This document shows positions 5,428 to 12,738 of a DNA stretch of 17,569 nucleotides, in pieces. Source of the DNA: an uncultured Clostridium sp. Its GTDB lineage: Bacteria > Bacillota > Clostridia > Lachnospirales > Lachnospiraceae. A program made the translations under genes and the position numbers. Below the pieces are notes generated by a model. That model made no database searches and had not been told where the DNA came from. It was given only the letters and a program-made list of their open reading frames with translations. Positions within the stretch are counted from its first letter, which is position 1. Each line of letters begins with the position of its first letter. The DNA lies in NCBI GenBank assembly GCA_958442925.1, contig CAUCIO010000030.1, positions 1 to 17,569 of the forward strand, read 5' to 3'.

Positions 5428-7323
5428 ATGAAATTTTTGCTGGCAGCAGTAAACGCCAAGTATATCCATTCGAATCTGGGTGTCTACAGCCTTAAAAAGT
5501 ACGCAGACGAGAAGCGGAACAGACGGACTGGAGACGCTCTGGATCCGGACTGGGAGATTGAGATAGGAGAGTATACCATTAACCACCAGATGGACTATAT
5601 TCTGCAGGATATCTATGAGAAGGCTCCTGATGCAGTGGGATTTTCCTGCTACATCTGGAATATTCTCTATGTGCAGGAGCTGATCCGTGACCTGAAAAAG
5701 GTGCTTCCGCAGACCGAGATCTGGCTGGGAGGACCGGAGGTGTCTTACCGGGCGGAAGAAATTTTAATGCAGGAACCTTCTGTGCGGGGAGTGATGGCCG
5801 GGGAAGGGGAGGAGACCTTTTTCCGGCTTCTGGGCGCTGCAGACTGGGAGGAGAAAGGAGACGGCTGCGGGTCTGCCTGCCAGCCGAAAGAGCGGACTAT
5901 CTGGCAGGATGAGGCCCTGGAGCAGATCCCCGGTCTGGTTTTCAGGAGAGAGAACAGGGCGGAAGAAGGCAGCGATCATCAGAGAGATATCGTCAAAAAT
6001 CCGCCTGCGCCTCTGATGGATCTGGATGATATCCCCTTTGTGTACAGTGATTTAAAGGGCATGGAGAACAGGATTATCTATTATGAGAGCAGCAGAGGCT
6101 GCCCCTTTTCCTGCAGTTACTGCCTTTCTTCCATTGATAAGACGGTGCGGTTTCGAAGCCTTGAACTGGTGAAAAAAGAGCTGGCGTTCTTTCTGGAGCA
6201 CAGAGTACCCCAGGTGAAATTCGTGGATCGGACCTTTAACTGTAAAAAGAGCCATTCCATGGAGATCTGGAGATTTATCAGAGATCATGACAATGGAATT
6301 ACAAACTTTCATTTCGAGATTTCAGCTGATCTTCTGTCTGAGGAGGAGCTTTTGCTGCTGTCAGAGATGAGACCTGGGCTGGTTCAGCTGGAAATCGGAG
6401 TCCAGACTACGAATCCGGATACGATCCGGGAAATCAGGCGGAGGATGGATTTGGAAAAGTTAGAGTCAAACGTAAGGCGGGTGAATGGATTTCGGAATAT
6501 TCACCAGCATTTAGATTTAATTGCAGGCCTTCCCTGGGAGGGATATGAGTCCTTTAAAAATTCCTTTAACCAGGTTTATGCCATGGAGCCGGAACAGCTG
6601 CAGCTGGGATTTCTGAAGGTGCTCTCCGGCTCCTACATGGAGGAAAAGGCAGAGGACTACGGACTTTTGTTCAGAGATACGCCTCCCTACGAGGTATTGT
6701 CTACCAGATGGCTGTCCTATGGAGAGCTGATCCGCCTGAAGGCTGTAGAGGAAATGGTGGAAGTTTACTACAACAGCGGCCAGTTTGGAAACACCATGAG
6801 AGAGCTTCAGACGGAATTTTCATCACCTTTTGACATGTACGAGGCCCTTCGGGAATATTACAGGGAGCAGGAACTGTCGGCAGTCAGCCACAGCCGGAAT
6901 GCCAGATATGAAATTCTGTTTAGTTTTATCAGAAAAATGCTGGAAAAGAACGTGCAGGCAGACAGGCTGGAACTGTATCGGGATCTGCTGACAGAGGATC
7001 TTTACCTTCGGGAGAACGCTAAGAGCCGTCCGTCCTTTGGACGGGATTTGACGCCGTATAAGGAAGAAATCAAGCAGTTCTTCATCAGGGAGAGAAAGGA
7101 ACGCCGTTATCTCATGGGGTACGAGGAATACGATTCGAAGCAGATGAGCCGGATGGTTCATGTGGAGATTATGAGAGACGGACGGATGCTGCTGTTCGAT
7201 TACCTGCACCGGGATGCGCTGCTTGGAAACGCGAGAATCATCGAGGCTGGAAGAATCGGGCAGAAGGATTCAGGAAAAGAGCCGGAACCGGTTCATCATT
7301 TTTATGAAAAAGGGGAACAATAG
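5428..7323 (+). CDS. B12-binding-domain radical SAM protein with C-terminal DUF4080
   Basis: A 631-aa radical S-adenosylmethionine protein of unknown reaction. The N-terminal about 150 residues form a Rossmann-like cobalamin-binding type domain (MKFLLAAVNAKYIHSNLGVY, AVGFSCYIWN, WLGGPEVSYRAEEIL, GVMAGEGEETF); the classical DxHxxG B12 ligand motif is not evident. Residues about 210-420 are the radical SAM barrel, with SSRGCPFSCSYC giving C225-x3-C229-x2-C232 for the 4Fe-4S cluster, followed by ISADLLSEEEL, QLEIGVQTTN and LIAGLPWEGY. The rest matches the DUF4080 C-terminal domain of this family, common in Clostridia. The ATG abuts the dCMP deaminase stop exactly, and nth starts 2 bp after its stop, so it is firmly inside the operon. 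Neighbours suggest a tRNA or nucleotide link, but that is inference. Confidence 0.9.
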   Translation: MKFLLAAVNAKYIHSNLGVYSLKKYADEKRNRRTGDALDPDWEIEIGEYTINHQMDYILQDIYEKAPDAVGFSCYIWNILYVQELIRDLKKVLPQTEIWLGGPEVSYRAEEILMQEPSVRGVMAGEGEETFFRLLGAADWEEKGDGCGSACQPKERTIWQDEALEQIPGLVFRRENRAEEGSDHQRDIVKNPPAPLMDLDDIPFVYSDLKGMENRIIYYESSRGCPFSCSYCLSSIDKTVRFRSLELVKKELAFFLEHRVPQVKFVDRTFNCKKSHSMEIWRFIRDHDNGITNFHFEISADLLSEEELLLLSEMRPGLVQLEIGVQTTNPDTIREIRRRMDLEKLESNVRRVNGFRNIHQHLDLIAGLPWEGYESFKNSFNQVYAMEPEQLQLGFLKVLSGSYMEEKAEDYGLLFRDTPPYEVLSTRWLSYGELIRLKAVEEMVEVYYNSGQFGNTMRELQTEFSSPFDMYEALREYYREQELSAVSHSRNARYEILFSFIRKMLEKNVQADRLELYRDLLTEDLYLRENAKSRPSFGRDLTPYKEEIKQFFIRERKERRYLMGYEEYDSKQMSRMVHVEIMRDGRMLLFDYLHRDALLGNARIIEAGRIGQKDSGKEPEPVHHFYEKGEQ

Positions 7324-7325
7324 CT

Positions 7326-7982
7326 GTGAGACGAGAGACGAAAGCAGAGAGAGCGGAGCGGGTGAAGAGAATCCTGGCGCTGCTGGATCAGGAATACGGC
7401 ACAGAGTATCGCTGCTATCTGAATCACGAGACGCCGTGGCAGCTTTTAATTGCCGTGATTATGAGCGCCCAGTGCACAGATGCCAGGGTAAATCTGGTGA
7501 CAGAGACTCTGTTTAAGAAATACGATACCCTGGAAAAGTTTGCCGCTGCCGATCAGGGAGAGCTGGAACAGGATATTCATTCCATCGGTTTTTACCATTC
7601 CAAGGCTAAAAATATTATTGCCTGCTGTCAGGCGCTTGTGGAGCGGTTTGAAGGCCAGGTTCCGGAACGAATGGAGGATCTGCTGACTCTGGCAGGAGTG
7701 GGCAGGAAGACGGCCAATGTAATCCGAGGAAATATTTACAATGAACCCAGTATTGTGGTGGACACTCATGTGAAGCGGATTTCCAGAAAACTGGGCCTTG
7801 CGAAGGAAGAGGATCCGGAAAAAATCGAGTACGAGCTGATGAAGGTGCTTCCCAAAGATCACTGGATTCTGTGGAATATCCACATTATTACGCTGGGAAG
7901 GACAATCTGTACAGCCAGAAATCCCAGATGCTGGGAATGCTTTTTAAGGGAGGAATGTCCCGGAAGAAAGGAAGAGCCGTGA
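7326..7982 (+). CDS. nth: endonuclease III (DNA glycosylase/AP lyase)
   Basis: Base-excision repair enzyme that removes oxidised pyrimidines and cuts at the abasic site; 218 aa, close to the usual length. The helix-hairpin-helix shows LAGVGRKTANV with catalytic K128, and D146 lies in VVDTHVKR; the 18-residue spacing matches the E. coli pair K120/D138. The C-terminal 4Fe-4S cluster has the standard spacing C195-x6-C202-x2-C205-x5-C211. IAVIMSAQCTDARVN is the usual N-terminal signature. The start is GTG at 7326, 2 bp after the previous stop, with AGGGGAA at about 7311-7317 as ribosome binding site. Its TGA overlaps the ATG of the exonuclease gene (TGATG), so the two are translationally coupled, which suits a shared repair role. 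Confidence 0.96.
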   Translation: MRRETKAERAERVKRILALLDQEYGTEYRCYLNHETPWQLLIAVIMSAQCTDARVNLVTETLFKKYDTLEKFAAADQGELEQDIHSIGFYHSKAKNIIACCQALVERFEGQVPERMEDLLTLAGVGRKTANVIRGNIYNEPSIVVDTHVKRISRKLGLAKEEDPEKIEYELMKVLPKDHWILWNIHIITLGRTICTARNPRCWECFLREECPGRKEEP

Positions 7983-8734
7983 TGGAGAGGAGAGAAGAGG
8001 AATCAGCGTGCTGTGCTGCCGGAGGCTCTTACCTGGCTCTGGATCTGGAGACCACAGGGCTGGATCCGAAACGTGATAAAATCATAGAGATAGGAGCCTG
8101 CCGGGTAAAAAATGGAGTGATAGAGAAAGAACTTTCCCTGTTTGTCAATCCTCACCAGATGCTTCCAGAGCGGATTATATCTCTGACAGGGATTACAGAC
8201 AGGATGCTGAATGAAGCGCCGGATATGGAGGCTGTAATCGGGCAGGTAATGGAATTCTGTCAGGATCTTCCGATTCTGGGACACCATGTAATCTTCGATT
8301 ACAGCTTTTTAAAGCGCGCTGCAGTCAATGCAGGCTTTCCATTCGAGAGAGCCGGGATCGATACTCTGGCGGTCTGCCGCAGATTTATGCCTGCAGAGGA
8401 GAAAAAGAATCTGTCCGCGGCCTGCGCCTGGTTTCAGGTTCCCAGAGAAACTGCCCACAGAGCCCTTTCAGACGCCAGAATGGCTCATTTTCTCTATCAG
8501 AAGATCAGGGAACAGAACTTTTCAGGCAATGAGGAAATTTTTTCGGAAAAGCCGCTGATTTATAAAGTAAAACGGGATCAGCCAGCCTCAAAAAAGCAAA
8601 AAGAAGACTTGCGGGAATTGGCAAAATATCATAGAATAAATCTATCTGTTGACATAGAATACCTGACCCGCAGCGAGGCGTCCAGGATGACAGATAAAAT
8701 TATATTTCAGTACGGAAGAATGAAAAAGAGGTGA
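7982..8734 (+). CDS. DEDDh 3'-5' exonuclease (DnaQ/PolC-like) with a C-terminal extra module
   Basis: A 250-aa exonuclease of the epsilon/PolC exonuclease superfamily. Metal-binding residues are all present: D21 and E23 in ALDLETTGLD (ExoI), D106 in HHVIFDYSFL (ExoII), H159 and D164 in HRALSDARM (ExoIII-epsilon). The His-Asp spacing marks it as DEDDh. IISLTGITDRML is also typical. Residues about 195-250 hold an additional piece: SKKQKEDLRELAKYHRINL...YLTRSEASRMTDKII, a pattern like the small DUF3072-type helical modules (KQ...L...LTxxEASxxID). The frame is open back to 7871, inside nth, but ATG 7982 is chosen because it overlaps the nth stop and gives the standard domain start. It may act in repair or RNA/DNA end trimming; it is too short to be a polymerase subunit by itself. 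Confidence 0.88.
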   Translation: MERREEESACCAAGGSYLALDLETTGLDPKRDKIIEIGACRVKNGVIEKELSLFVNPHQMLPERIISLTGITDRMLNEAPDMEAVIGQVMEFCQDLPILGHHVIFDYSFLKRAAVNAGFPFERAGIDTLAVCRRFMPAEEKKNLSAACAWFQVPRETAHRALSDARMAHFLYQKIREQNFSGNEEIFSEKPLIYKVKRDQPASKKQKEDLRELAKYHRINLSVDIEYLTRSEASRMTDKIIFQYGRMKKR

Positions 8735-8741
8735 GAGACGT

Positions 8742-8855
8742 ATGTTTATGGGAAATAATAAGTCAAAGAAGATTGTCACTACGATTATGGTTGTGATTAT
8801 TCTCATAACTATGGTAGGGGGAACTGTGATCGCAGGCTTATCCTCCTTATTTTAG
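8742..8855 (+). CDS. 37-aa single-pass membrane protein (Prli42/DUF4044-like pattern)
   Basis: A short gene, ATG 8742 to TAG 8853-8855, with GAGGTGAG (8729-8736) as ribosome binding site and 7 bp after the exonuclease stop. The product begins MFMGNNKSKK, a short positively charged cytosolic tail, then a continuous hydrophobic helix of about 26 residues (IVTTIMVVIILITMVGG...) ending SSLF. The layout of KKIV at the membrane edge, a Met/Ile-rich helix, then AG-x-SS-x-F at the end resembles the tiny Firmicutes proteins Prli42 (stressosome anchor) and DUF4044. That similarity is by pattern only. Its position between the exonuclease and vanW genes, on the same strand with tight spacing, supports it being expressed. 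Confidence 0.72.
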   Translation: MFMGNNKSKKIVTTIMVVIILITMVGGTVIAGLSSLF

Positions 8856-8876
8856 GGAATAGGAGTTTTCCAGCGT

Positions 8877-10397
8877 ATGAAGAGGAATTTATGGACAGCC
8901 GGCCTGACAGCAGCTCTGTCAGCCGGAATTTTATTTATGCAGCCTGCGGAAGCGAAGGCGGGAATTCTTCCGGAAGGATTTTCTGTAGCTGCAGCTGGAG
9001 ACGAGGCTCTTGATTTTTCCGGACAGACGGCAGAGGAAGCCTCAGGAAAGCTGGAGGAATATGTAGGAACCATGGAGTCAGAAGAGATTTCCATTTCGAT
9101 TGACGGAGCCAGCTTTTCCTCCACAGCAGGAGAACTGGGGCTTTACTGGGAGAATAAAGAGGAGTTAAGTGCAGCTATAGAGGAGTATTCCGGAGGAAAT
9201 CTGTTAGAACGCTTTGCACGGACGAAGAAGCTTCAGAAAGAACCCCTTTCTCTGACTGTGAAGGCATCTCTGGACGATGAAAAACTGTCAGCTTTTGTGA
9301 ATGACAGCTGTGCGCCCTATGTGAGGGAGGCAAAGGACGCGTCTATTTCCAGAGAAAACGGGGCCTTTGTCATTACAGATGAAGAGATTGGCCTGGGAGT
9401 CGATTTTGAAGCTACCAGAGAGGCCTTGAACACTGCTTTGAATCAGGGGATTTCGGATACTGTATCTGTGGAGGCGGTGGTGACAAAGACAGAGCCCAGA
9501 ATTCACAGAGCAGATCTGGAGAGTATTTCAGACGTACTTGGAACTTTCAGTACGAATTTTAATGCGGGAGCCAGATCCAGAACCCAGAATCTGAAGACAG
9601 GAGCAGGAAAGATCAACGGTACGGTTCTGATGCCTGGAGAGGAATTTTCGGCCTATACCTGGCTGACGCCGTTTACCATTGAGAACGGGTACGCTGCTGC
9701 CGGATCCTATGAAAACGGCCGAACGGTAGACTCTATCGGCGGAGGCGCCTGCCAGCTGTGTACCACTCTCTATAACGTGGTGCTCCGGGCAGAGCTGGAA
9801 GTGACCCAGAGGCAGAATCATTCCATGACTGTGGGATATGTAAAGCCTTCGGAGGACGCGGCGATTGCCGGAACCTATAAGGATCTGAAGTTTAAGAATA
9901 ATTACGATACGCCTATCTATATTGAAGGACTGGTGTCAGGAAATACGCTTACCTTTACAGCGTATGGAAAGGATACCAGACCAGAGGGAAGAACGGTTGA
10001 ATTTATTTCCGAGACCCTTGGAACCACAGATCCGGGAGCACCGGTGGAGAAACAGGATGCGTCTCTGGCGCCAGGCGCCAGAGTGAAGGAATCCTCCGGA
10101 CATGTTGGAAAAAAATCAAGACTATGGAAGGTAGTCTATGAAAACGGAGTAGAGACAGGAAGAGAGATTCTTCACACAGACAGCTATATGGCGTCAAAGG
10201 CTGTATACCGGGTAGGCCCGGCAGCTCCGTCTGTACCGGCTGTCACAGAACCGTCGGCTCCGTCAGATACGCAGCCCCAGGAGAATATTCCTGTACCGGA
10301 ACAGCCGTCAGGGCCTGCAGGACCAGGTTCTGATCCTGTCAGCCCTGCGCCCTCCCCGGATCCGGCCTCTGTGCCAGAGCCGGGAGCGCCGGCTTAA
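8877..10397 (+). CDS. secreted VanW-family protein with Pro-rich C-terminal tail
   Basis: A 506-aa exported protein. Residues 1-27 are a signal peptide (KR, hydrophobic core, then AEAKA). Residues about 30-215 resemble the peptidoglycan-binding PG_binding_4 type domain usually found before VanW. The VanW domain spans about 223-364: FSTNFN, RTQNLKTGAGKINGTVL, PGEEFS, GGGACQLCTTLYN and RQNHSMTVGYV. Residues about 390-445 (VKESSGHVGKKSRLWKVVYENG, then SYMASKAVYRVG) resemble a G5-like domain. The last 60 residues are Pro/Ser/Glu-rich low complexity, probably a wall-spanning or exposed tail; no LPxTG is present. VanW proteins are named from a vancomycin-resistance cluster, but the function is unknown and no van genes are nearby. 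ATG 8877 has TAGGAG (8861-8866) about 10 bp upstream. It sits 21 bp after the small membrane protein. Confidence 0.9.
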   Translation: MKRNLWTAGLTAALSAGILFMQPAEAKAGILPEGFSVAAAGDEALDFSGQTAEEASGKLEEYVGTMESEEISISIDGASFSSTAGELGLYWENKEELSAAIEEYSGGNLLERFARTKKLQKEPLSLTVKASLDDEKLSAFVNDSCAPYVREAKDASISRENGAFVITDEEIGLGVDFEATREALNTALNQGISDTVSVEAVVTKTEPRIHRADLESISDVLGTFSTNFNAGARSRTQNLKTGAGKINGTVLMPGEEFSAYTWLTPFTIENGYAAAGSYENGRTVDSIGGGACQLCTTLYNVVLRAELEVTQRQNHSMTVGYVKPSEDAAIAGTYKDLKFKNNYDTPIYIEGLVSGNTLTFTAYGKDTRPEGRTVEFISETLGTTDPGAPVEKQDASLAPGARVKESSGHVGKKSRLWKVVYENGVETGREILHTDSYMASKAVYRVGPAAPSVPAVTEPSAPSDTQPQENIPVPEQPSGPAGPGSDPVSPAPSPDPASVPEPGAPA

Positions 10398-10417
10398 AGG
10401 CTCTGCAGGAGGTGCGT

Positions 10418-11008
10418 ATGAACAGACATTTGAATCAGGAACAGGAAAAAAGGCCCGGCTCGTTGAAGCCGGGCCAGGATCTTATCATAGCTGGAAGCAT
10501 CGGCCTGACAGGGGCGGCTTTGGCTGCCAGAGAGGGGGAGGACGCTGTACGGGAGCGTTTTTCGTCTGCTTATACAGAGCGTATGCTTGCTCTGGATCAG
10601 GGTATTTTGTCCTGGGAAGAGGCAGAGGAGATTGGCAGGGAGACAGGGGCTTCAGATATGGAACCAGTGGGAGAGGGAGGCATTATGAACTGTCTCTGGA
10701 GACTTCTGGAAGCCTATAATCTGGGCTGCTCCATTGAGCTTCGTTCCATTCCCATCCGCCAGGAGACCGTGGAAGTGTGCGAGGTATTTGATCTGAATCC
10801 TTACCGGCTCCACTCCGGAGGCTGCTTTCTCATAGGGGCAGACAGCGGCTTTGCGGCAGTGAGGGAGCTGAGAAGAAGAGGCTTTGAGGCTGCAGTCATT
10901 GGAACGGTGAAGCCTGGCCCGGCCAGACGGATCTTAAACGGGGAAATTGAAACCTTTCTGGATCGTCCCAAGGCAGATGAAATTGAAAAATTGAAATTAT
11001 CAAAATAA
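10418..11008 (+). CDS. AIR synthase/HypE-family C-terminal domain protein, N-terminal domain missing
   Basis: A 196-aa protein that matches only the C-terminal half of the PurM/HypE/SelD superfamily: LKPGQDLIIAGSIGLTGAALAARE (start of the domain), MEPVGEGGIMNCLWRLLEAYNLG, SIPIRQETVEVCEVFDLNPYRLHSGGCFLIGA and GFEAAVIGTVKPGPARRI. Full-length relatives have an N-terminal ATP-binding half with a conserved GDDxA segment. Here only 16 residues precede the C-terminal domain, and the vanW gene ends 20 bp upstream, so the other half is not encoded nearby. ATG 10418 has AGGAGG (10407-10412); GTG 10412 overlaps that site and is rejected. The frame is intact with a good ribosome binding site, so it may be a functional stand-alone domain rather than a decayed gene. 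No hydrogenase-maturation genes are adjacent. Confidence 0.8.
   Translation: MNRHLNQEQEKRPGSLKPGQDLIIAGSIGLTGAALAAREGEDAVRERFSSAYTERMLALDQGILSWEEAEEIGRETGASDMEPVGEGGIMNCLWRLLEAYNLGCSIELRSIPIRQETVEVCEVFDLNPYRLHSGGCFLIGADSGFAAVRELRRRGFEAAVIGTVKPGPARRILNGEIETFLDRPKADEIEKLKLSK
10446..10475 (-). terminator. perfect GC-rich hairpin with T run on the minus strand
   Basis: GGCCCGGCT (10452-10460), a 6-base loop and AGCCGGGCC (10467-10475) form a perfect 9-bp stem inside the first codons of the AIR-synthase-like gene. On the minus strand it is followed by TTTTTT (10451 down to 10446), the exact shape of an intrinsic terminator. No minus-strand gene is visible upstream of it, so it may stop antisense transcription, or the hairpin may affect translation on the plus strand. 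Confidence 0.55.
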
Positions 11009-11018
11009 TTATGATAAT
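10991..11018 (+). promoter_or_regulatory. candidate promoter for the Lrp-aminotransferase genes
   Basis: TTGAAA (10991-10996), a 16-bp spacer, then GATAAT (11013-11018), in an AT-rich patch that overlaps the end of the preceding gene. A second TTGAAA lies at 10983-10988. The transcript would start near 11025, about 30 nt before the regulator's ATG. Lrp-type regulators often bind AT-rich DNA at their own promoter, which fits this patch. Confidence 0.5.
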
Positions 11019-11053
11019 AACACAACGATGAAGAATCAGAAGGAGGCAGCAGT

Positions 11054-11536
11054 ATGAGAGAACGAATTTTAGCAGTCATCGAGAAGAACAGCCGGATCAG
11101 CACGGCGGAGCTGGCGGAGATCCTGGGGGAAAATGAAGCGGCGGTGGCGGCGGAGATTGCTGAAATGGAAGAGGAGCACATTATCTGCGGTTACCACACC
11201 CTGATCAACTGGGACAACACAGAGGATGAAAAGGTAATTGCCCTGATTGAGGTTAAGGTGACGCCTCAGAGACAGATGGGTTTTGAAAAGATCGCAGAGC
11301 GTCTTGCCCTTTACAGTGAAGTGAAGGCTGTGTATCTGATGTCAGGCGTTTACGATTTCACAGTTATTATAGAGGGAAAAACCATGCGTGGAGTGGCCCA
11401 GTTCGTATCTGAGAAGCTGGCTACTATCGATTCCGTTGTCAGCACAGCTACCCATTTCGTGCTGAAAAAATACAAAGATCACGGCACAGTTTTAAGCGAC
11501 GGCCCCCAGGATGAAAGGATGCTGATTACCCCATGA
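11054..11536 (+). CDS. Lrp/AsnC-family transcriptional regulator
   Basis: A 160-aa one-component regulator. Residues 1-50 form the winged helix-turn-helix (RERILAVIEKNSRISTAELAEILG...EIAEMEEEHIICGY), and residues about 65-145 form the RAM/AsnC ligand-binding domain (VIALIEVKVTPQRQMGFEKIA, VYLMSGVYDFTVIIEG, VATHFVLKKY-like end). Such proteins bind amino acids and control amino-acid metabolism genes. ATG 11054 has AAGGAGG (11040-11046). Its TGA overlaps the ATG of the aminotransferase gene (ATGA), a strong sign that the regulator and enzyme are made together and that the regulator senses a substrate or product of that enzyme. It is longer than minimal Lrp by a short C-terminal tail (DHGTVLSDGPQDERMLITP). 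Confidence 0.92.
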   Translation: MRERILAVIEKNSRISTAELAEILGENEAAVAAEIAEMEEEHIICGYHTLINWDNTEDEKVIALIEVKVTPQRQMGFEKIAERLALYSEVKAVYLMSGVYDFTVIIEGKTMRGVAQFVSEKLATIDSVVSTATHFVLKKYKDHGTVLSDGPQDERMLITP

Positions 11537-12732
11537 GAAATCCCTTATCAAACACAATTGTAAATATTCCGCCATCCGGTATCCGGAAGTTTTTTGATAT
11601 TGTAAGCGAGATGGAAGGAGCCATCTCCCTGGGCGTTGGAGAGCCGGATTTCGACACGCCCTGGCATGTGAGAGATGCAGGTATCCGCTCCCTGGAAATG
11701 GGCAAAACCTTCTATACCTCCAATGCAGGACTGAAAGAACTGAAGCAGGAGATCTGCAATTATCTGAAGCGGCGGATGCAGGTGGAGTATGACTATAATA
11801 AAGAGGTGATGGTAACCATCGGCGGCAGTGAGGCCATTGACGCAGCCCTGCGGGCCATGCTGGATCCGGGAGACGAGGTTCTGATTCCTCAGCCCAGCTA
11901 TGTGTCCTATGTGCCCTGCACTATTCTGGCGGGAGGCGTCCCGGTGGTGATTGAGCTGGAGGAGAAGGATCAGTTCCGCCTGACCAGAGAGAAGCTGCTG
12001 GAAAAGATTACAGACAGGACGAAGATTTTAGTTCTGCCTTTCCCCAATAATCCCACAGGAGCGATTATGGAGAGAGAGGATCTGGAGGCAGTAGCCCAGA
12101 TTGTGGAGGAGAAGGATCTCTTTGTGATCAGCGATGAGATTTACGCAGAGCTGACCTACAGGAAAAAGCATGTGACCATTGCCTCTCTTCCTGGTATGAG
12201 GGAGAGAACGGTGCTGATCAACGGCTTTTCCAAGGCCTACGCTATGACCGGATGGCGAATTGGCTACGCCTGTGCCCCGGCTCCGATTTTAAAGCAGATG
12301 CTGAAAATCCACCAGTATGCGATTATGTGTGCTCCTACCACCAGCCAGTATGCGGCGGTGGAAGCGGTAAAGAACGGGGACAGTGATATCGAGGAGATGA
12401 AGCGTTCCTATGACGAGCGGCGCCGATATCTGTTAAAGGAGTTCCGCTCCCTGGGAATGGACTGCTTTGAACCTTACGGCGCTTTCTATATGTTCCCCTG
12501 TATTAAGCGGTTCCACATGACTTCTGAGGAGTTTGCTACCAGACTGCTCAGAGAAGAAAAGATTGCCATTGTTCCGGGAACTGCTTTCGGAGACTGCGGT
12601 GAGGGATATCTGAGGGTTTCCTATGCATATTCTCTGGAGGATTTAAAGCGGGCAATCCGCAGAATCCGCCGGTTTGTAAACCGGCTGGATGAGGAGAATG
12701 CAGGGAAAGAATCGCAAGAGGAAAGAGGTTGA
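11533..12732 (+). CDS. PLP-dependent class I/II aminotransferase
   Basis: A 399-aa fold-type I aminotransferase (aspartate/aromatic aminotransferase I-gamma group). Visible are SLGVGEPDFDTPWHV, YTSNAGLKELKQEI, the PLP-phosphate region TIGGSEAIDAALRAM, FPNNPTGAI, SDEIYAEL, and INGFSKAYAMTGWRIGY with the Schiff-base lysine K234; the substrate-carboxylate arginine lies in GYLRVSYA. The sequence does not show which amino acid is used; relatives act on aromatic amino acids, aspartate or alanine. It overlaps the Lrp gene by 4 bp, so the pair forms a regulatory-catalytic unit. Its C-terminal 15 residues are charged (DEENAGKESQEERG). trmL begins 6 bp after the stop, so it is probably co-transcribed. 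Confidence 0.92.
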   Translation: MRNPLSNTIVNIPPSGIRKFFDIVSEMEGAISLGVGEPDFDTPWHVRDAGIRSLEMGKTFYTSNAGLKELKQEICNYLKRRMQVEYDYNKEVMVTIGGSEAIDAALRAMLDPGDEVLIPQPSYVSYVPCTILAGGVPVVIELEEKDQFRLTREKLLEKITDRTKILVLPFPNNPTGAIMEREDLEAVAQIVEEKDLFVISDEIYAELTYRKKHVTIASLPGMRERTVLINGFSKAYAMTGWRIGYACAPAPILKQMLKIHQYAIMCAPTTSQYAAVEAVKNGDSDIEEMKRSYDERRRYLLKEFRSLGMDCFEPYGAFYMFPCIKRFHMTSEEFATRLLREEKIAIVPGTAFGDCGEGYLRVSYAYSLEDLKRAIRRIRRFVNRLDEENAGKESQEERG

Positions 12733-12738
12733 CATAAG

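Noticed and set aside
10457..10471. Shared 15-mer GGCTCGTTGAAGCCG between the 10452 hairpin and nagB (about 14817-14831)
   Set aside because: In nagB it encodes the conserved GFNEP motif on the minus strand. The identity is short and most likely chance.
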